Positions 35,621 to 46,339 of a stretch of 64,000 nt of DNA are shown piece after piece. The DNA lies in the NCBI GenBank assembly GCA_948099385.1, contig CANUEZ040000168.1, positions 9,830,001 to 9,894,000 of the forward strand. The letters are read 5' to 3'. The notes below the pieces were generated by a model. It was not told the origin of the DNA. It did no database searches and saw nothing but the letters and a program-made list of their open reading frames with translations. Source of the stretch: Fasciola hepatica (lineage: Eukaryota > Platyhelminthes > Trematoda > Plagiorchiida > Fasciolidae). The position numbers and the translations under genes are program-made. Position 1 is the first letter of the stretch. Each line of letters starts with the position of its first letter.

Positions 35621-36000
35621 ACTCAGGTGCGAGACTCGGGTCAGAAACGCGTGTCATACAGGAAACTACAATACGAAGGAGAAAACAGCTCGAGCGCTCT
35701 TTAACCAAACACAAAATAAACCCTCTGACCCTTGCAGGTAAAGCCCGTTAACACAAAAGAACAAAAAGTAAAACTGCGAACGAGAAAAGATTGCTTCAAA
35801 AAACACTGGACACTACTCGGCAATACTACACGGAGAATAAAAATATTCTCCGGATAAAACGCACCTTGGATGCAATTTGATGCTCTCAGTCATGTGAATT
35901 AAACTGGGTTAATTCACGGAAATATTCAAAGACTCAGTTTAAAAACAAGAGCACCATGAATTAAAACCGCGCGGCACTCACCAGCTGGCCAGTTGTCCAG
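34551..36000 (-). mobile_element. CR1-like LINE 5' part with ORF1 (3' side lost)
   Basis: A minus-strand LINE whose 5' leader starts near 36000 and whose ORF1 is cut at 34551 by the BEL 1 LTR. The equivalent uninterrupted point is at about 22300 in the intact LINE. ORF2 is missing. It lies directly after the 3' tail of another LINE (36014-38060) in head-to-tail order. Confidence 0.8.
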
Positions 36001-36013
36001 TCTTAAAATCATT

Positions 36014-38060
36014 TCAATTCAGTTCAGCTCAGGTTGCACAGGACTTGGTATGGCTAGAGCCAATCTTGTGCAGATGGCAGTGTTGTCGGAGCCTTTCCGT
36101 AGCTCTCAAAACAGCGCCATTTTCTTTTTCGGAAAGGCAGAAAGTTTGTGCAGTATCAGCCCTGGCAGAGACTGGTGGAAACAGTGAGTAATTTGCGTTT
36201 GACTCTAAAAACTGCCTAACGTACTTCGGGGTACACTGCTACCCAAAACAGGTCTACTGCTTTCTTAAAAGCCTTCACTGTTGTGGTGCTTATGACCGCG
36301 TCCGGGAGCTTATTCCAATAGGGTACCACTCTATTCGAGAAGCGATTCGCCCTAATTCAAATCCTCCAATGCTTTCTTCGTAATCTAAGACTGTGCCCCC
36401 TTGCGCCTTTCCCTGGGATCGGAGGGAAAAGGTGTTCTTGATTAATACCTGACAGTCCCTTCAATACGTTGAAGGTTTCTATCAAATCCCCGCGAACTTG
36501 CCGCCTCTTCATCGAAGACAGATTCAAGGCACGGAGATCGTCTGTGTAGCCGAACCTCCCTTGCCCAGTCATCATTCCATTGGCCAGCCCTTGCATTTTC
36601 CCTGGACAGCATATATCCTTCTGGTAGTATGGGGCCCAAGCCCGCACGCAGTGCTCCACGTGCGGCCTAACTATGACTTGTTGTATGAGAAAGAAAGTCT
36701 CCGGCTCTCTGCACGACACGGTGGATCTAACTTGAGAGAGTTCTCGCCCGGCCGTATTGGCTGCTGTTGTGCACTGCTTCGACGGCCTGAAGCTGTTGCC
36801 CACTATAACGCCCAAGTCTCTGACCTGAGAGACCACTTGCAACGAGCCCACACCATTATAACTAGCCCCTGTATTTGTGGCTAAGCATTGACGCTTGGTG
36901 AGGTTTAGTGGGAGGTCCCACTTGCGTGACCAGTTTTGTACTGCTAACGCGTCAAGTTCAATATCTACTTCAGCTATCTTGACGTCATCGACAAACACAA
37001 TGGTGGGCACTGTAAGCTCACGTGCTAGGCCACCGACGAAGATGAGGAAGAGCAGAGGGCCGAGCACCGAGCCCTGTGGCACCCTACTAGTTACACCATC
37101 CGATTTCGAGACATGGCTATCCACCTTAACATTAAAAGTTCGCCCTGTTTGAAGAACATTTATCCATTGCCTTGCCCTTCCAAAAATCCCTATAGGGTGC
37201 AGTCTGACTTCCAGAAATCTGTGGTTCACAGAATCAAACGCCTTGCTGAAGTCCAAGTAACAGACAGCAGTCTACTGTTCTTCGTCCAGTCGCTTGTCAG
37301 CTCATCGAGGAACAGCAGGAGATTCGTCGGACAAGGTCGTCCTGCCATGAACCCATGTTGAACATTTGATATAAGGTCATGCCGAACCAAATGATTAGCG
37401 ATCTGTTTCCTGACTATTCGTCCCAGGCAATTCCACAGTGCTGGAGTTAAACTGACCGGTCGTCAATTTTCGGCCTTTTGCCGGGGCCCACTCTCGTAAA
37501 CTCCTACAGCTGTCGCCCTCCTTCAGTCTCCAGGCACAATTATTTCTCTAAGTGACGTCTCATACAGCTTCGTCATCGGAGCATTCAGGACCTCGGCCGG
37601 AGGTTGAACGATGGCTGGATGAGTTCCATCTGGTCCTGCGGCTTTACTTCTACTCAAGATTTGCAGCTCCACGTGCACCTCTTCTTATCCTGCCGTAAGT
37701 TCGGGCGTTAGATGCGCCTATTTTCTCTCCATTCTTCCCCCTGAACTATTTGCTGGTTGAAGTGCTTTTAAAGAATATCAAGAGCATGTCGGCCTTCTGT
37801 TCTTTGCTTAGAACTAGTCATCCCTTTGCTCCCTCCAAAGTTGCCACACTTCCCATCTTACGTCTGTGGGTTGGCAAGTAAGCGTAGAACCGCTTCGGGT
37901 TCGTGCGCACCAACGCGGCTAACCGAAGCTCGAAGGAGTATTCCTCTACCCTTTGACTGCTGAAGCTCTTGAAGTCTTGAAGTAGTTCACGGGTGCGAGG
38001 CTTAAGCCCAAATGTTCCCGGTTCTTGTACGTATCTTCTTTTCTGTGATGCCACCGAGAC
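36014..38060 (-). mobile_element. CR1-like LINE, ORF2 3' half
   Basis: A minus-strand LINE fragment with a degenerate TTCAG-type tail at 36014-36033, a 3' UTR opening GTTGCACAGGAC as in the other copies, an RT at 36357-37256 and the linker before the RT at 37818-38054. It is diverged from the 19044-22668 copy and broken by stops around 37260-37820. Confidence 0.82.
36357..38054 (-). pseudogene. LINE reverse transcriptase (broken)
   Basis: 37818-38054 carries the pre-RT linker (VRTNPKRFYAYL). Around 37620 the minus strand shows AGPDGTHPAIVQP in another frame. 36357-37256 has MDFSKAFDSVNHRFLE, SRVPQGSVLGPLLFLIF, the catalytic IVFVDDVKI and the C-terminal VRGDLIETFNVLKGLSG. The latter is open over 299 codons, but the RT N-terminal half is disrupted. 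Confidence 0.83.
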
Positions 38061-38330
38061 GGAATGGAAAACTCAACGACAAGGGGGAAACCGTTTTCGC
38101 AAATGTTACACTAGAATAAGAATAAATGTTTGCCATATAGTGCATGGGTCCGACAATCTGAATATGGATATATCAATATATCGCTAGTTTATCTTGTTTT
38201 AAAATTTACATAGAAGAGTGATTTGCATATACATTCGTAAGGGGGAGGAGGATCGATTAGTTTATAACTTCCCGCATGTTCGGGTATATAGGACTGAAGA
38301 CGAGACGTGAAAATATGGGGAGAACAGTCT
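38061..38330. other. Unassigned sequence between LINEs
   Basis: AT-rich with no recognisable motif; probably LINE 5' or 3' flanking DNA. Confidence 0.4.
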
Positions 38331-38499
38331 ACACGGGGGCGACCGGAGAAATGGCCGGAATCGACGATAGCCCTAACCAGCCCTCTATTCTGGCCTTAAG
38401 TGACTCTTTTGAGGAGGCTTTCTCTGCCTCCTGTGGAAGGCTATCCCATAGAAATAATATCCGAGACGAGAAGAAGTGTTGCGCAATAAAGATACGTGG
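38331..38499 (-). pseudogene. Jockey/CR1-like LINE ORF2 C-terminus, split by BEL element 2
   Basis: The minus strand encodes HFFSSRILFLWDSLPQEAEKA, a classic RT C-terminal tail. The upstream part of the same protein resumes at 45204 beyond the BEL insertion. The join point carries the CGTGG duplication. Confidence 0.78.
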
Positions 38500-38877
38500 T
38501 GTAACAGCCGGTCGTGGAAAATCCCCCTTTTTCCCTCGCGATTCAGTGTTTTTTCCCAACATCACTCATTTCCATACACTATTGACTTGTCTTTACGAAC
38601 TGGTTGTTTTTCTGGACCAATTGTTGTTTGTTCGCGCCCAGAGCGCTATTTTGGCACATCCTTGTTCAGGACCTGCGTGACGCACGTGCTGCCTGCTCAC
38701 ACGCTGCTATTCGGTTTCTCGTTGTTGAGTCCTTGTGACCGTATTATTGAGGTTTGTATATTGTTTATGTCATTGTTTATTTTAATAATCTAGTATCGTA
38801 GAATATCACGGATAATCGCCTTCTGATTTCGGGATCCGTTGCGAATTTGGCTACGCATTGCTCAAACGTTCGTAACA
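38500..38877 (+). repeat. 5' LTR of BEL element 2
   Basis: TGTAACAG...CGTAACA. Followed by ATACTCAATAGATC without an immediate TGG, so the primer site is not obvious; a TGGAACGAGG lies about 19 bp further. Confidence 0.93.
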
Positions 38878-38919
38878 ATACTCAATAGATCTATTTGGAA
38901 CGAGGAAAAATCACGCAAA

Positions 38920-40155
38920 ATGCAAAGAAAAGGATCAAAAGCAGTCGAATCCGGACAGGAAGTAATACGGCAAGTCTCTGGGGAGGTTTTGGGTACATAT
39001 GATTCTTTAGTTAATGCTAGATCGCCTAGTCCTGTCAGTGCTAGCTCATGTGTTATTGAAAGCAATATTGATCGTAAGGATGTCGATTTATATAAGCTGA
39101 GAATACTAGAACTAGAGCAACAGTTACTTTCTGCTAGACTACAGGCGCATGAAGCAGAGAAGTGTACACAGAAACAGCGAGAGCATGAGACCAGTGACTT
39201 CGAAACTTCCGATAGGTTAGAGTACAATAAGGTAGGGAACCCCACGCCGGTCGCCGACTACAAAACACCGTCGATCGATTTGCCAAGAGTGGAGTTAACG
39301 GTTTTCGACGGGCGAGCTGAGCAATACTGCAAGTTTGTCAAACAGTTCGAGACGTTCGTTGAAAACAAGGTAAACGACCCCGGGCAAAGGCTTCTTTACC
39401 TTACTCACTACTGCCGAGGCCGAGCGCGAGAAACTATCGACGGGTGCACCATGCTCGATCCAGAACAAGGCTACACAAGGGCAAGAAAGATTCTGAGGGA
39501 CTTGTTTGGCCAACCTTTCAAAGTAGCCCGTAACCTAATAGAGGGCGTGATGGCAGAGGCAAAGATAACCAAGGGCGACGTCTACACCATGGCCGACCTG
39601 GTGATCAAGATGCAGAACTGCTCAATAGCCCTCGACCATTTAGGTTACAGGGCTGACCTAGACGCCATGCACACTTTGGAAGGCATAGTCCGTCACCTCT
39701 CTCCCGAACTACAGGGTCGGTGGGCGGAAGAAGCTGAACGGATAAGCCGAGGCGACAGAGAAGCCAACTTCGAAGACCTGACTGAATACTTAGACAGGCA
39801 AACGAAGATAGCTGACAGCAGATTCGGCCGACTCATCCGGGACAGCAACCGAGCAAACAAGCCCGGTACTAGCCAAGCCCAAACCCCTGTACGGGAATAT
39901 CCAAAGTACCAGCCTTGGACCAACACACACGTCATTTCACGAGATGCTACGGCGAAACCAAATTGCAGATCCTGTGGTACTAGCCATGGCCTACCAGAAT
40001 GCCCCAAGTTCGGCAACGCCACAATAGACGAACGGTGGGGAATGGCGAGGATGGCAGGAGCATGTTTCATCAGTCTTAACACCACGCACCGGGCAGCAGC
40101 CTGTAGAACAAGGAATCGATGTGGTTACGAGGGCTGCACGGGCAGACACCATTGA
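38920..40155 (+). CDS. BEL element 2 Gag
   Basis: ATG at 38920 (MQRKGSKAVESGQEVIRQ). An N-terminal helical segment (LRILELEQQLLSARLQAHEAE) may form a coiled coil. The capsid-like middle includes VELTVFDGRAEQYCKFVKQF, TMLDPEQGYTRARKILRDLF and YRADLDAMHTLEGI. The C-terminus is Cys/His rich: CRSCGTSHGLPECPKF, then CFISLNTTHRAAAC and CGYEGCTGRHH, which look like zinc-binding knuckles. It would package the element RNA. The frame ends at a TGA (40153-40155) where element 1 has CGG, so this is probably a mutational stop within a single gag-pol frame. Confidence 0.9.
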   Translation: MQRKGSKAVESGQEVIRQVSGEVLGTYDSLVNARSPSPVSASSCVIESNIDRKDVDLYKLRILELEQQLLSARLQAHEAEKCTQKQREHETSDFETSDRLEYNKVGNPTPVADYKTPSIDLPRVELTVFDGRAEQYCKFVKQFETFVENKVNDPGQRLLYLTHYCRGRARETIDGCTMLDPEQGYTRARKILRDLFGQPFKVARNLIEGVMAEAKITKGDVYTMADLVIKMQNCSIALDHLGYRADLDAMHTLEGIVRHLSPELQGRWAEEAERISRGDREANFEDLTEYLDRQTKIADSRFGRLIRDSNRANKPGTSQAQTPVREYPKYQPWTNTHVISRDATAKPNCRSCGTSHGLPECPKFGNATIDERWGMARMAGACFISLNTTHRAAACRTRNRCGYEGCTGRHH

Positions 40156-43100
40156 CTGCTGCATCAGGCGAGAGTAACCTTGCCCGAGACGATTGCCAAG
40201 CCCAGCGTGATTTGTTCAACTTCACGATCTGCCAGTAAACCGGTACGTTTAGGCGTAGTGGCCGTGGGAGTAGTGACTCCGACTGGGATAGTCAAGGCGT
40301 TGGCTTTCGTTGATAGTGGATCCGACACCACTCTGGTGAAAGAGCGGTTTGCCGACAAACACCAACTGGCTAAAGGTGCGACGCCGTTGGCAGTGAGCAC
40401 GGTGGGCGGAACACAGGTAATGACTGCCGGTAGATTAAGGCTGCAACTCATCTCTCTAGACACTAACGAGGAAATTGAACCAACGGAGGCATTCACGTTA
40501 GCGGATCTCCCCATGCGAGCACCAAGGTCGGTGAACGCAATCTTGACTCGATGGCCCCACCTGCAGGATGTAACCGTTGTAGACTGGGAAGATGATGAAG
40601 TGGATCTCCTCATCGGATGCGACGTGCCAGAGGCGCATTGGGTGCTTGACCAAAGAGTGAGCGACCGCCAGGCACCTTATGCCGTACGCACGGCTCTGGG
40701 ATGGATGTTATACGGTCCAGTAGGGGTACGCGGTTCCGTGAATTACTTATCCACCGAAACGGACCGCATAGAGTATCATCTGCAACGGCTTTATGAAAAG
40801 GAGTTTCATGACATTGGAGACGAAAGACCGACGTTGTCTCAAGAGGATCACTTCGCTCTACAAACGGTGCGGCAAGGCTCTAGAGGCCTCAAAAAACAGT
40901 TCGAGGTTCCCCTCCCATGGCGCACACCGGTCGACCCGTGGACTGACAACAGAAATTATGTTCTCCTACGATTACTACGACTAAAAGAACGCTTCATTCG
41001 AGACCAGAATCTGTGGGAACGATACGCGGATTTGATGAAGCGAAACGAGGCCCTCGGTTACGTTGAAAGGGTGCCTGTTAACACCGACAGCAAAAGGGGT
41101 ATATGATATCTGCCTCACCATCCGGTTATCAACCCCAAGAAACCCAATAAACTGCGGGTGGTTTTCGACTGTGCGGCCAAGGTTCAGGGCAAGTCGTTAA
41201 ACGATCGCCTACTACAGGGGCCTGACTGGACCACACCACTGATCGATGTTCTGTGCCGTTTCAGAGTGGGTAAAGTGGCTTTGTCTGCTGACATTAGGGA
41301 AATGTTCCATCAGGTGAAGATTCCGGTAGGAGAACGAGATGCTTTGCGTTTCCTGTGGTGGGAAGGGAGCGACCGGGACAACGCAGTGGTGAATTATAGG
41401 ATGATCGTCCACCCCTTCGGAGCCATATCGTCACCATTTTGTGCAAACTACGCCCTCCGAGAATCAGCGAACAAACATGGCGATCTAGTACGTCGGACGG
41501 TGGTAGAAAGCGTCAGCAGGAACTTCTACGTCGACGACTACCTTGGGTCATTCGATGATGTGGAATCAGCTCTAGAGCAGTTCAGGGGTCTGACGAGATT
41601 GCTGGAAGCGGGCGGCTTCCATCTAACTAAATGGATGTCGAACGCTTCAGAAGTGCTGAAGGTCATCCCGTATCACGAAAAGGCCGAAAGGGTAAGAGAT
41701 TTGGACGGCTCTCCACTTTCTATCGAGCGCACTTTAGGGATACAATGGGACGCGGAAACGGACGATTTTGTTTTCGAACTGAACGTTCCCGAGCTGCCAA
41801 TAACCCGTCGTGGCATACTATCTGCCGTCTCAAGTTTGTTCGACCCGCTCGGTTTCGTCTCACCGTGGCTGCTACCCGGAAAGATCTTGCTGCAGCGGCT
41901 GTGCCGTAAGAAAGTTGATTGGGACCAGGCACTGGACCGAGGGGACCGGCTGGACTGGGAAGAATTTCTGAACACCTTGAAGAAATTAGGGACATAAGAA
42001 TCCCACGATGTTTGACCCCTGGCCATACGACACGGACTGGAGAACTACATGCCTTTTCCGATGCATCCGAAGTCGGTTATGGAGCTGTGGTGTACGGACG
42101 ATGGTGCGCAGGAGATGGACAATATACCACGAGGATCCTGTTCGCCAAAGCCCGCGTTGCCCCACTGAAGTCCGTCTCAATCCCACGCCTTGAACTCAGC
42201 GCAGCCGTGTTGGCAGTCAGGGTGGTGCAAGCTGTGAAGAGATGTTTTGATCTCTACATTTGGTCGGTGAGATTCTGGACGGATTCAACGATAGTACTTT
42301 ACTACATTAACAACGTACGGAGCCGGTTTAGTACTTTCGTTGCTAACCGGCTCACGATTATCCACGATGAATCAGCCATGAACCAGTGGAGTCATGTCAG
42401 GTCTGGCGATAATCCGGCCGACCTGTGCTCCCGAGGTGCGAACAACTTCAGGCAACTGGACACGTGGACGAGAGGGCCAAACTTCCTGCAATTGCCCAAA
42501 CAGGACTGGCCCGTGTTCGAATTAAAACCCCCTACGGAATTGGAACTGGAGATCAAAGGCGTAGTGATAGCAACCAACGTCGTCAAAGCGTCGTCCATTC
42601 TATCGCGACTGGTCAGGTTTTCTTCCTGGATGAAGGCGCTTCGTTCGCTAGTTTGGTTAACCAGGTTCAAGAGAAATTTACTAGTCATGAAAGGGCTACG
42701 GCCCTCAGGTCGGATACCGGTCGGCCCGATAGGTCCCGATGAGCTACAAGCGGCAGAGTACGATATTTTCAGAATGATACAACGCGAGGCTTTCGCCCAA
42801 GAACTCAAGAGGGCGGAAGAAGTGGGGCCGACCAATGAAGACATGCCATCTCCAAGAGGCGAGCTGAAGCGTTTAAACCCCAAACTCATCAACGGACTGC
42901 TGCGGGTGGATGGTAGGCTGACCAACGCCCACCCGAACTTTGACACAAAGTATCCTATACTGCTGCCTGCGAGACAAGCTGTAGTAGAGCTAATGATTCA
43001 ACACGTCCACGCCATGGAGGGACATGCCGGGGAAAGTCACGTGACGAGCGTCATCCGAAAGCGTCTTTGGTTGTTGAGAGGACGAGAGACTGTAAAACGC

Positions 43101-44114
43101 GTAATCCGACGGTGTGTGCAATGCAGGAGACGCAATGCCACAGCAGGCAAACAACTCATGGCCCCACTACCAGAATGCAGGGTGACTACGGGCTGGTGGC
43201 CGTTCAGTGACACCGGGTTGGACTATTTCGGGCCCTTGTGGATCAAGTGCGGGAAAAGATTAGAAAAGCGATACGGATGTATCATGACGTGCATGGAGTC
43301 ACGCGCGGTACACCTAGAAGTCGCACATTCGATGACGACCGATTCGTTTCTACGGGCCCTGCAGAGATTTATCAACCGAAGAGGTGTACCGGCCGATATA
43401 TACTCAGATAATGGATCGAACTTTGTGGGCGCTCAACGGGAATTGCAGCGTTGGCACAAGAACATAAACAGGGACGAACTGCAGAATCGAACCGTGGCCT
43501 ACGGCATACGATGGCATTTCAACCCCCCACAGGCCAGTCACCGAGGCGGCATATGGGAACGCATGATCCGGTCCGCCAGACGGATATTGCTGTCAATCAT
43601 GGAGCAGCAGCCGCCCGACGACGAGAAGCTGAACACCGTCATGACTGAGGTGGAGCGAATCCTGAACAACCGCCCCCTGGTTCCAGTATTGAACGGCGAC
43701 CCCACCCACCTGGCGCTCACCCCGAACGACTTATTGACGTTAAGGTCGAACGAGGGTTTCCAAGGGCCGGTAAACCTTCGTGGGAGCTACCTCCACGGGT
43801 GGAAGCAAGCGAACTATCTGGCCAAGGTCTTCTGGAGGCGATGGCTACGGGAGTACCTACTGGCTTTGCAGACTCGACAGAAGTGGCTGGTGAAAACTAG
43901 ACCATTCAAAGTTGGGGACGTGGTTATGATCGCCGACGAACGCGCACATTTCAGCGCTTGGTCTTTGGGAGTAGTTACGGAAACCATCAAAAGCACCGAC
44001 GAAATGATAAGAACGGTGAAGGTGAAGACAGCTAACGGAGTGCTCATTCGTGACATACGCAGTATTAACCTACTCGAGAGCGAAGACGGAGGAGCTGATA
44101 ACCCTGAGGCCTAG
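40156..44114 (+). pseudogene. BEL element 2 Pol (one stop, one frameshift)
   Basis: Protease DSGSDTTLVKERF (about 40312). RT with [18 protein letters not shown] entry, [15 protein letters not shown], the bulky FLWWEGSD and catalytic [13 protein letters not shown] (about 41525). RNase H ELHAFSDASEVGYGAVVYG (about 42050) to STIVLYYINN. Integrase with HAMEGHAGESHVTSVIRKRL and CVQCRRRN, catalytic LDYFGPLW, YSDNGSNFVGA and ASHRGGIWERM, then a basic tail. Lesions compared with element 3: TGA at 41104-41106 (element 3 has TGG), and loss of one G in a GGGG run near 41987-41991. Otherwise open. Confidence 0.93.
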
Positions 44115-44819
44115 TAAACCTTTTTCACACCAGTAATCGAGGTGGATAAAGAAACACCATATATACCACACAATCTCCGTCAAAGACGTTGAGGTGCTCG
44201 CGGTCCTTTCGTTGACATTACAGAAGGTTCTTCCCGATATGTGGTGATGAGTGCGATTCCATTATACACCCCGATACATACACGCATGCACGACGCACTC
44301 TACATCCCGTAAACCCATCATACATGTGACAGTGTTCGTTGTTTGCATTTTGTTGACGCTACCGAATGCCCCTTGCATATGTGGAAGTAGCGGAGCTCAG
44401 GTCACACATACATGCTACATTTACTCGTTTTCTTACCACGCGGTCTTTTGTTGACATTGCAGAAAGTCCTCCTTTGATGTGTAGTCATACCTGTGATTTC
44501 ATTGTACCCCCAGCACACACACACACGCATTCACACACACACACACACTCAAGCACGTACATCCAGGACCGGACGGCCCCTTACGAGGACAACGTCTATG
44601 TGACCATTCACGCCCGCCATCGGTCATTCGGTCTTGTGGAAGATGTAGACTAGCCTCACGTCTATGTAGCCAATGGGTTGGGTGCGACCAGTAGTAGAAC
44701 GTCGACGACGAGCATTAGACGCGCGCACTGACAGCAGGGCCTAGGCAGGTAGGAAGAATCAGTACCTTTATACCGAACCTTTGACTTTGCTAAGGATCCA
44801 GGAGGAATTTGGTGGGCGG
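44115..44819 (+). repeat. BEL element 2 3' untranslated region with internal repeat and CA tract
   Basis: Contains two related segments (about 44215-44290 and 44452-44520, each with TGACATT-CAGAA and a GTGCGATTCCATT/GTGATTTCATT motif), an imperfect direct repeat of about 240 bp. A CA-rich microsatellite lies at 44511-44546. Element 3 has an expanded version of the CA tract at 60152-60207. Confidence 0.75.
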
Positions 44820-45198
44820 TGTAACAGCCGGTCGTGGAAAATCCCCCTTTTTCCCTCGCGATTCAGTGTTTTTTCCCAACATCACTCATTTCCATACACT
44901 ATTGACTTGTCTTTAAGAACTGGTTGTTTTTCTGGACCAATTGTTGTTTGTTCGCGCCCAGAGCGCTATTTTGGCACATCCTTGTTCAGGACCTGCGTGA
45001 CGCACGTGCTGCCTGCTCACACGCTGCTATTCGGTTTCTCGTTGTTGAGTCTTTGTGATCGTATTATTGAGGTTTGTATATTGTTTATGTCATTGTTTAT
45101 TTTAATAATCTAGTATCGTAGAATTATCACGGATAATCGCCTTCTGATTTCGGGATCCGTTGCGAATTTGGCTACGCATTGCTCAAACGTTCGTAACA
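44820..45198 (+). repeat. 3' LTR of BEL element 2
   Basis: 379 bp; one base longer than the 5' LTR (AGAATTATC versus AGAATATC) plus a few substitutions. Followed by CGTGG. Confidence 0.93.
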
Positions 45199-45203
45199 CG
45201 TGG

Positions 45204-46060
45204 TAGGGATTTGAAGAGTTTCCTTGTGTGCCCTCGCGGAGTATCCAAGTTCGGATGAGTGAAAAAAGATCCACTTGGCCCGTTAAGAATATATCACACA
45301 TCGAGAATAGGTCCCCCCTAATACTGGGTGTCCCAAGAGGGTAGGGATTAGGTAAAATTAGGCGCAGTGGGTAGGGAGTAAATTGTAAGCCATGTACCGT
45401 TCTGGTCGCTTTCAGCCGAATCCGCTCCAAGATGTTCTGGACTCTGACGAGGCCAGCATTTAGCATCTGGCCGCCGTATCCTAAAAGGGGTCAAACATAG
45501 GTTCCATATAGAAGGTGAAATCTCCCCTAGAAATCATCGGAAAAGTCCATCTCATAAGGTTAAGAACCCTAAAGGCAGTTTTACCACCTTTCTCTTGGTG
45601 GGAGGAAAATGAGACACTACGGCGCAGCCAGAAACCAAGGATTTTTCATAGATCCACTATTTTTATTTGTGTGTTCCCATTTATCTTGAAGAGGTGGACT
45701 GGAGCAGTGCCATAGGACATACTTGCACATTTGCCTTCATTTATTAGGAGGCTCTACTCAGCCGACCAAGGCTTGATCGAGTCAATAGCCGACTGCACAG
45801 CATTTGCATCCGTGTACTAAATAGTGATGTCATCTGCGTACATCGCCATTCTAACCGGAACCAGACCGGGGAGGTCGTTGGTGTCAATGAGGAATGAGAG
45901 CGGACCGAGCACACAGCACTGGGGGACTCTTATGTCGGCTGCTGCAGGTTGAAAATAGGACGCACATACACGCACCGAGAAGGTTCGGTTTTTAAAAAAG
46001 CTCTCACTCAGACAGCAGGCGGCCGGAGAAGCCGTACACTCTATCATGAAGTCTTGAAGT
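45204..46060 (-). pseudogene. Jockey/CR1-like LINE RT fragment (continuation of 38331-38499)
   Basis: 45817-46047 encodes PQCCVLGPLSFLIDTND and the catalytic MAMYADDITI. 45110-45466 carries RVQNILERIRLKATRTVHGLQ and SIRGDLFSMCDIF, the RT C-terminal region. It leads, after removal of the BEL element and one CGTGG, into HFFSSRI at 38494. It is broken by several stops. Confidence 0.8.
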
Positions 46061-46339
46061 ACTGCACGGGTTCAAGGCTTTGAGCCCGACTTTCAGGTTC
46101 TCGAAGTAATCATTGATCTTTTGTCCGATTCACCAGGATGAAAAGAGAGTAAGGAGAAAACTAGGCGAGGCGGGGCAGGGAAGGCAACGAAAACAAGATA
46201 AACTAGACATCATTCAGTGTCTCACTATGGACAACGCCCTAAACGCAATGGAAACGCAACATCCACAAAAACATAGCTGAGTGAAAATGCAACAGAAGAC
46301 ATCCATTTCACTTTTTCGCACAAGGACTTACTGGGAGAG

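Larger units (their letters stand above)
38500..45198 (+). mobile_element. BEL/Pao retrotransposon 2, nearly intact
   Basis: A complete 6699-bp plus-strand element. The LTRs are 38500-38877 (378 bp) and 44820-45198 (379 bp), about 99% identical by eye, flanked by the 5-bp target duplication CGTGG (38495-38499 and 45199-45203). A purine-rich tract precedes the 3' LTR. One polyprotein region (38920-44114) has two nonsense codons and one 1-bp deletion. It is closely related to element 3 on the opposite strand. Confidence 0.95.
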
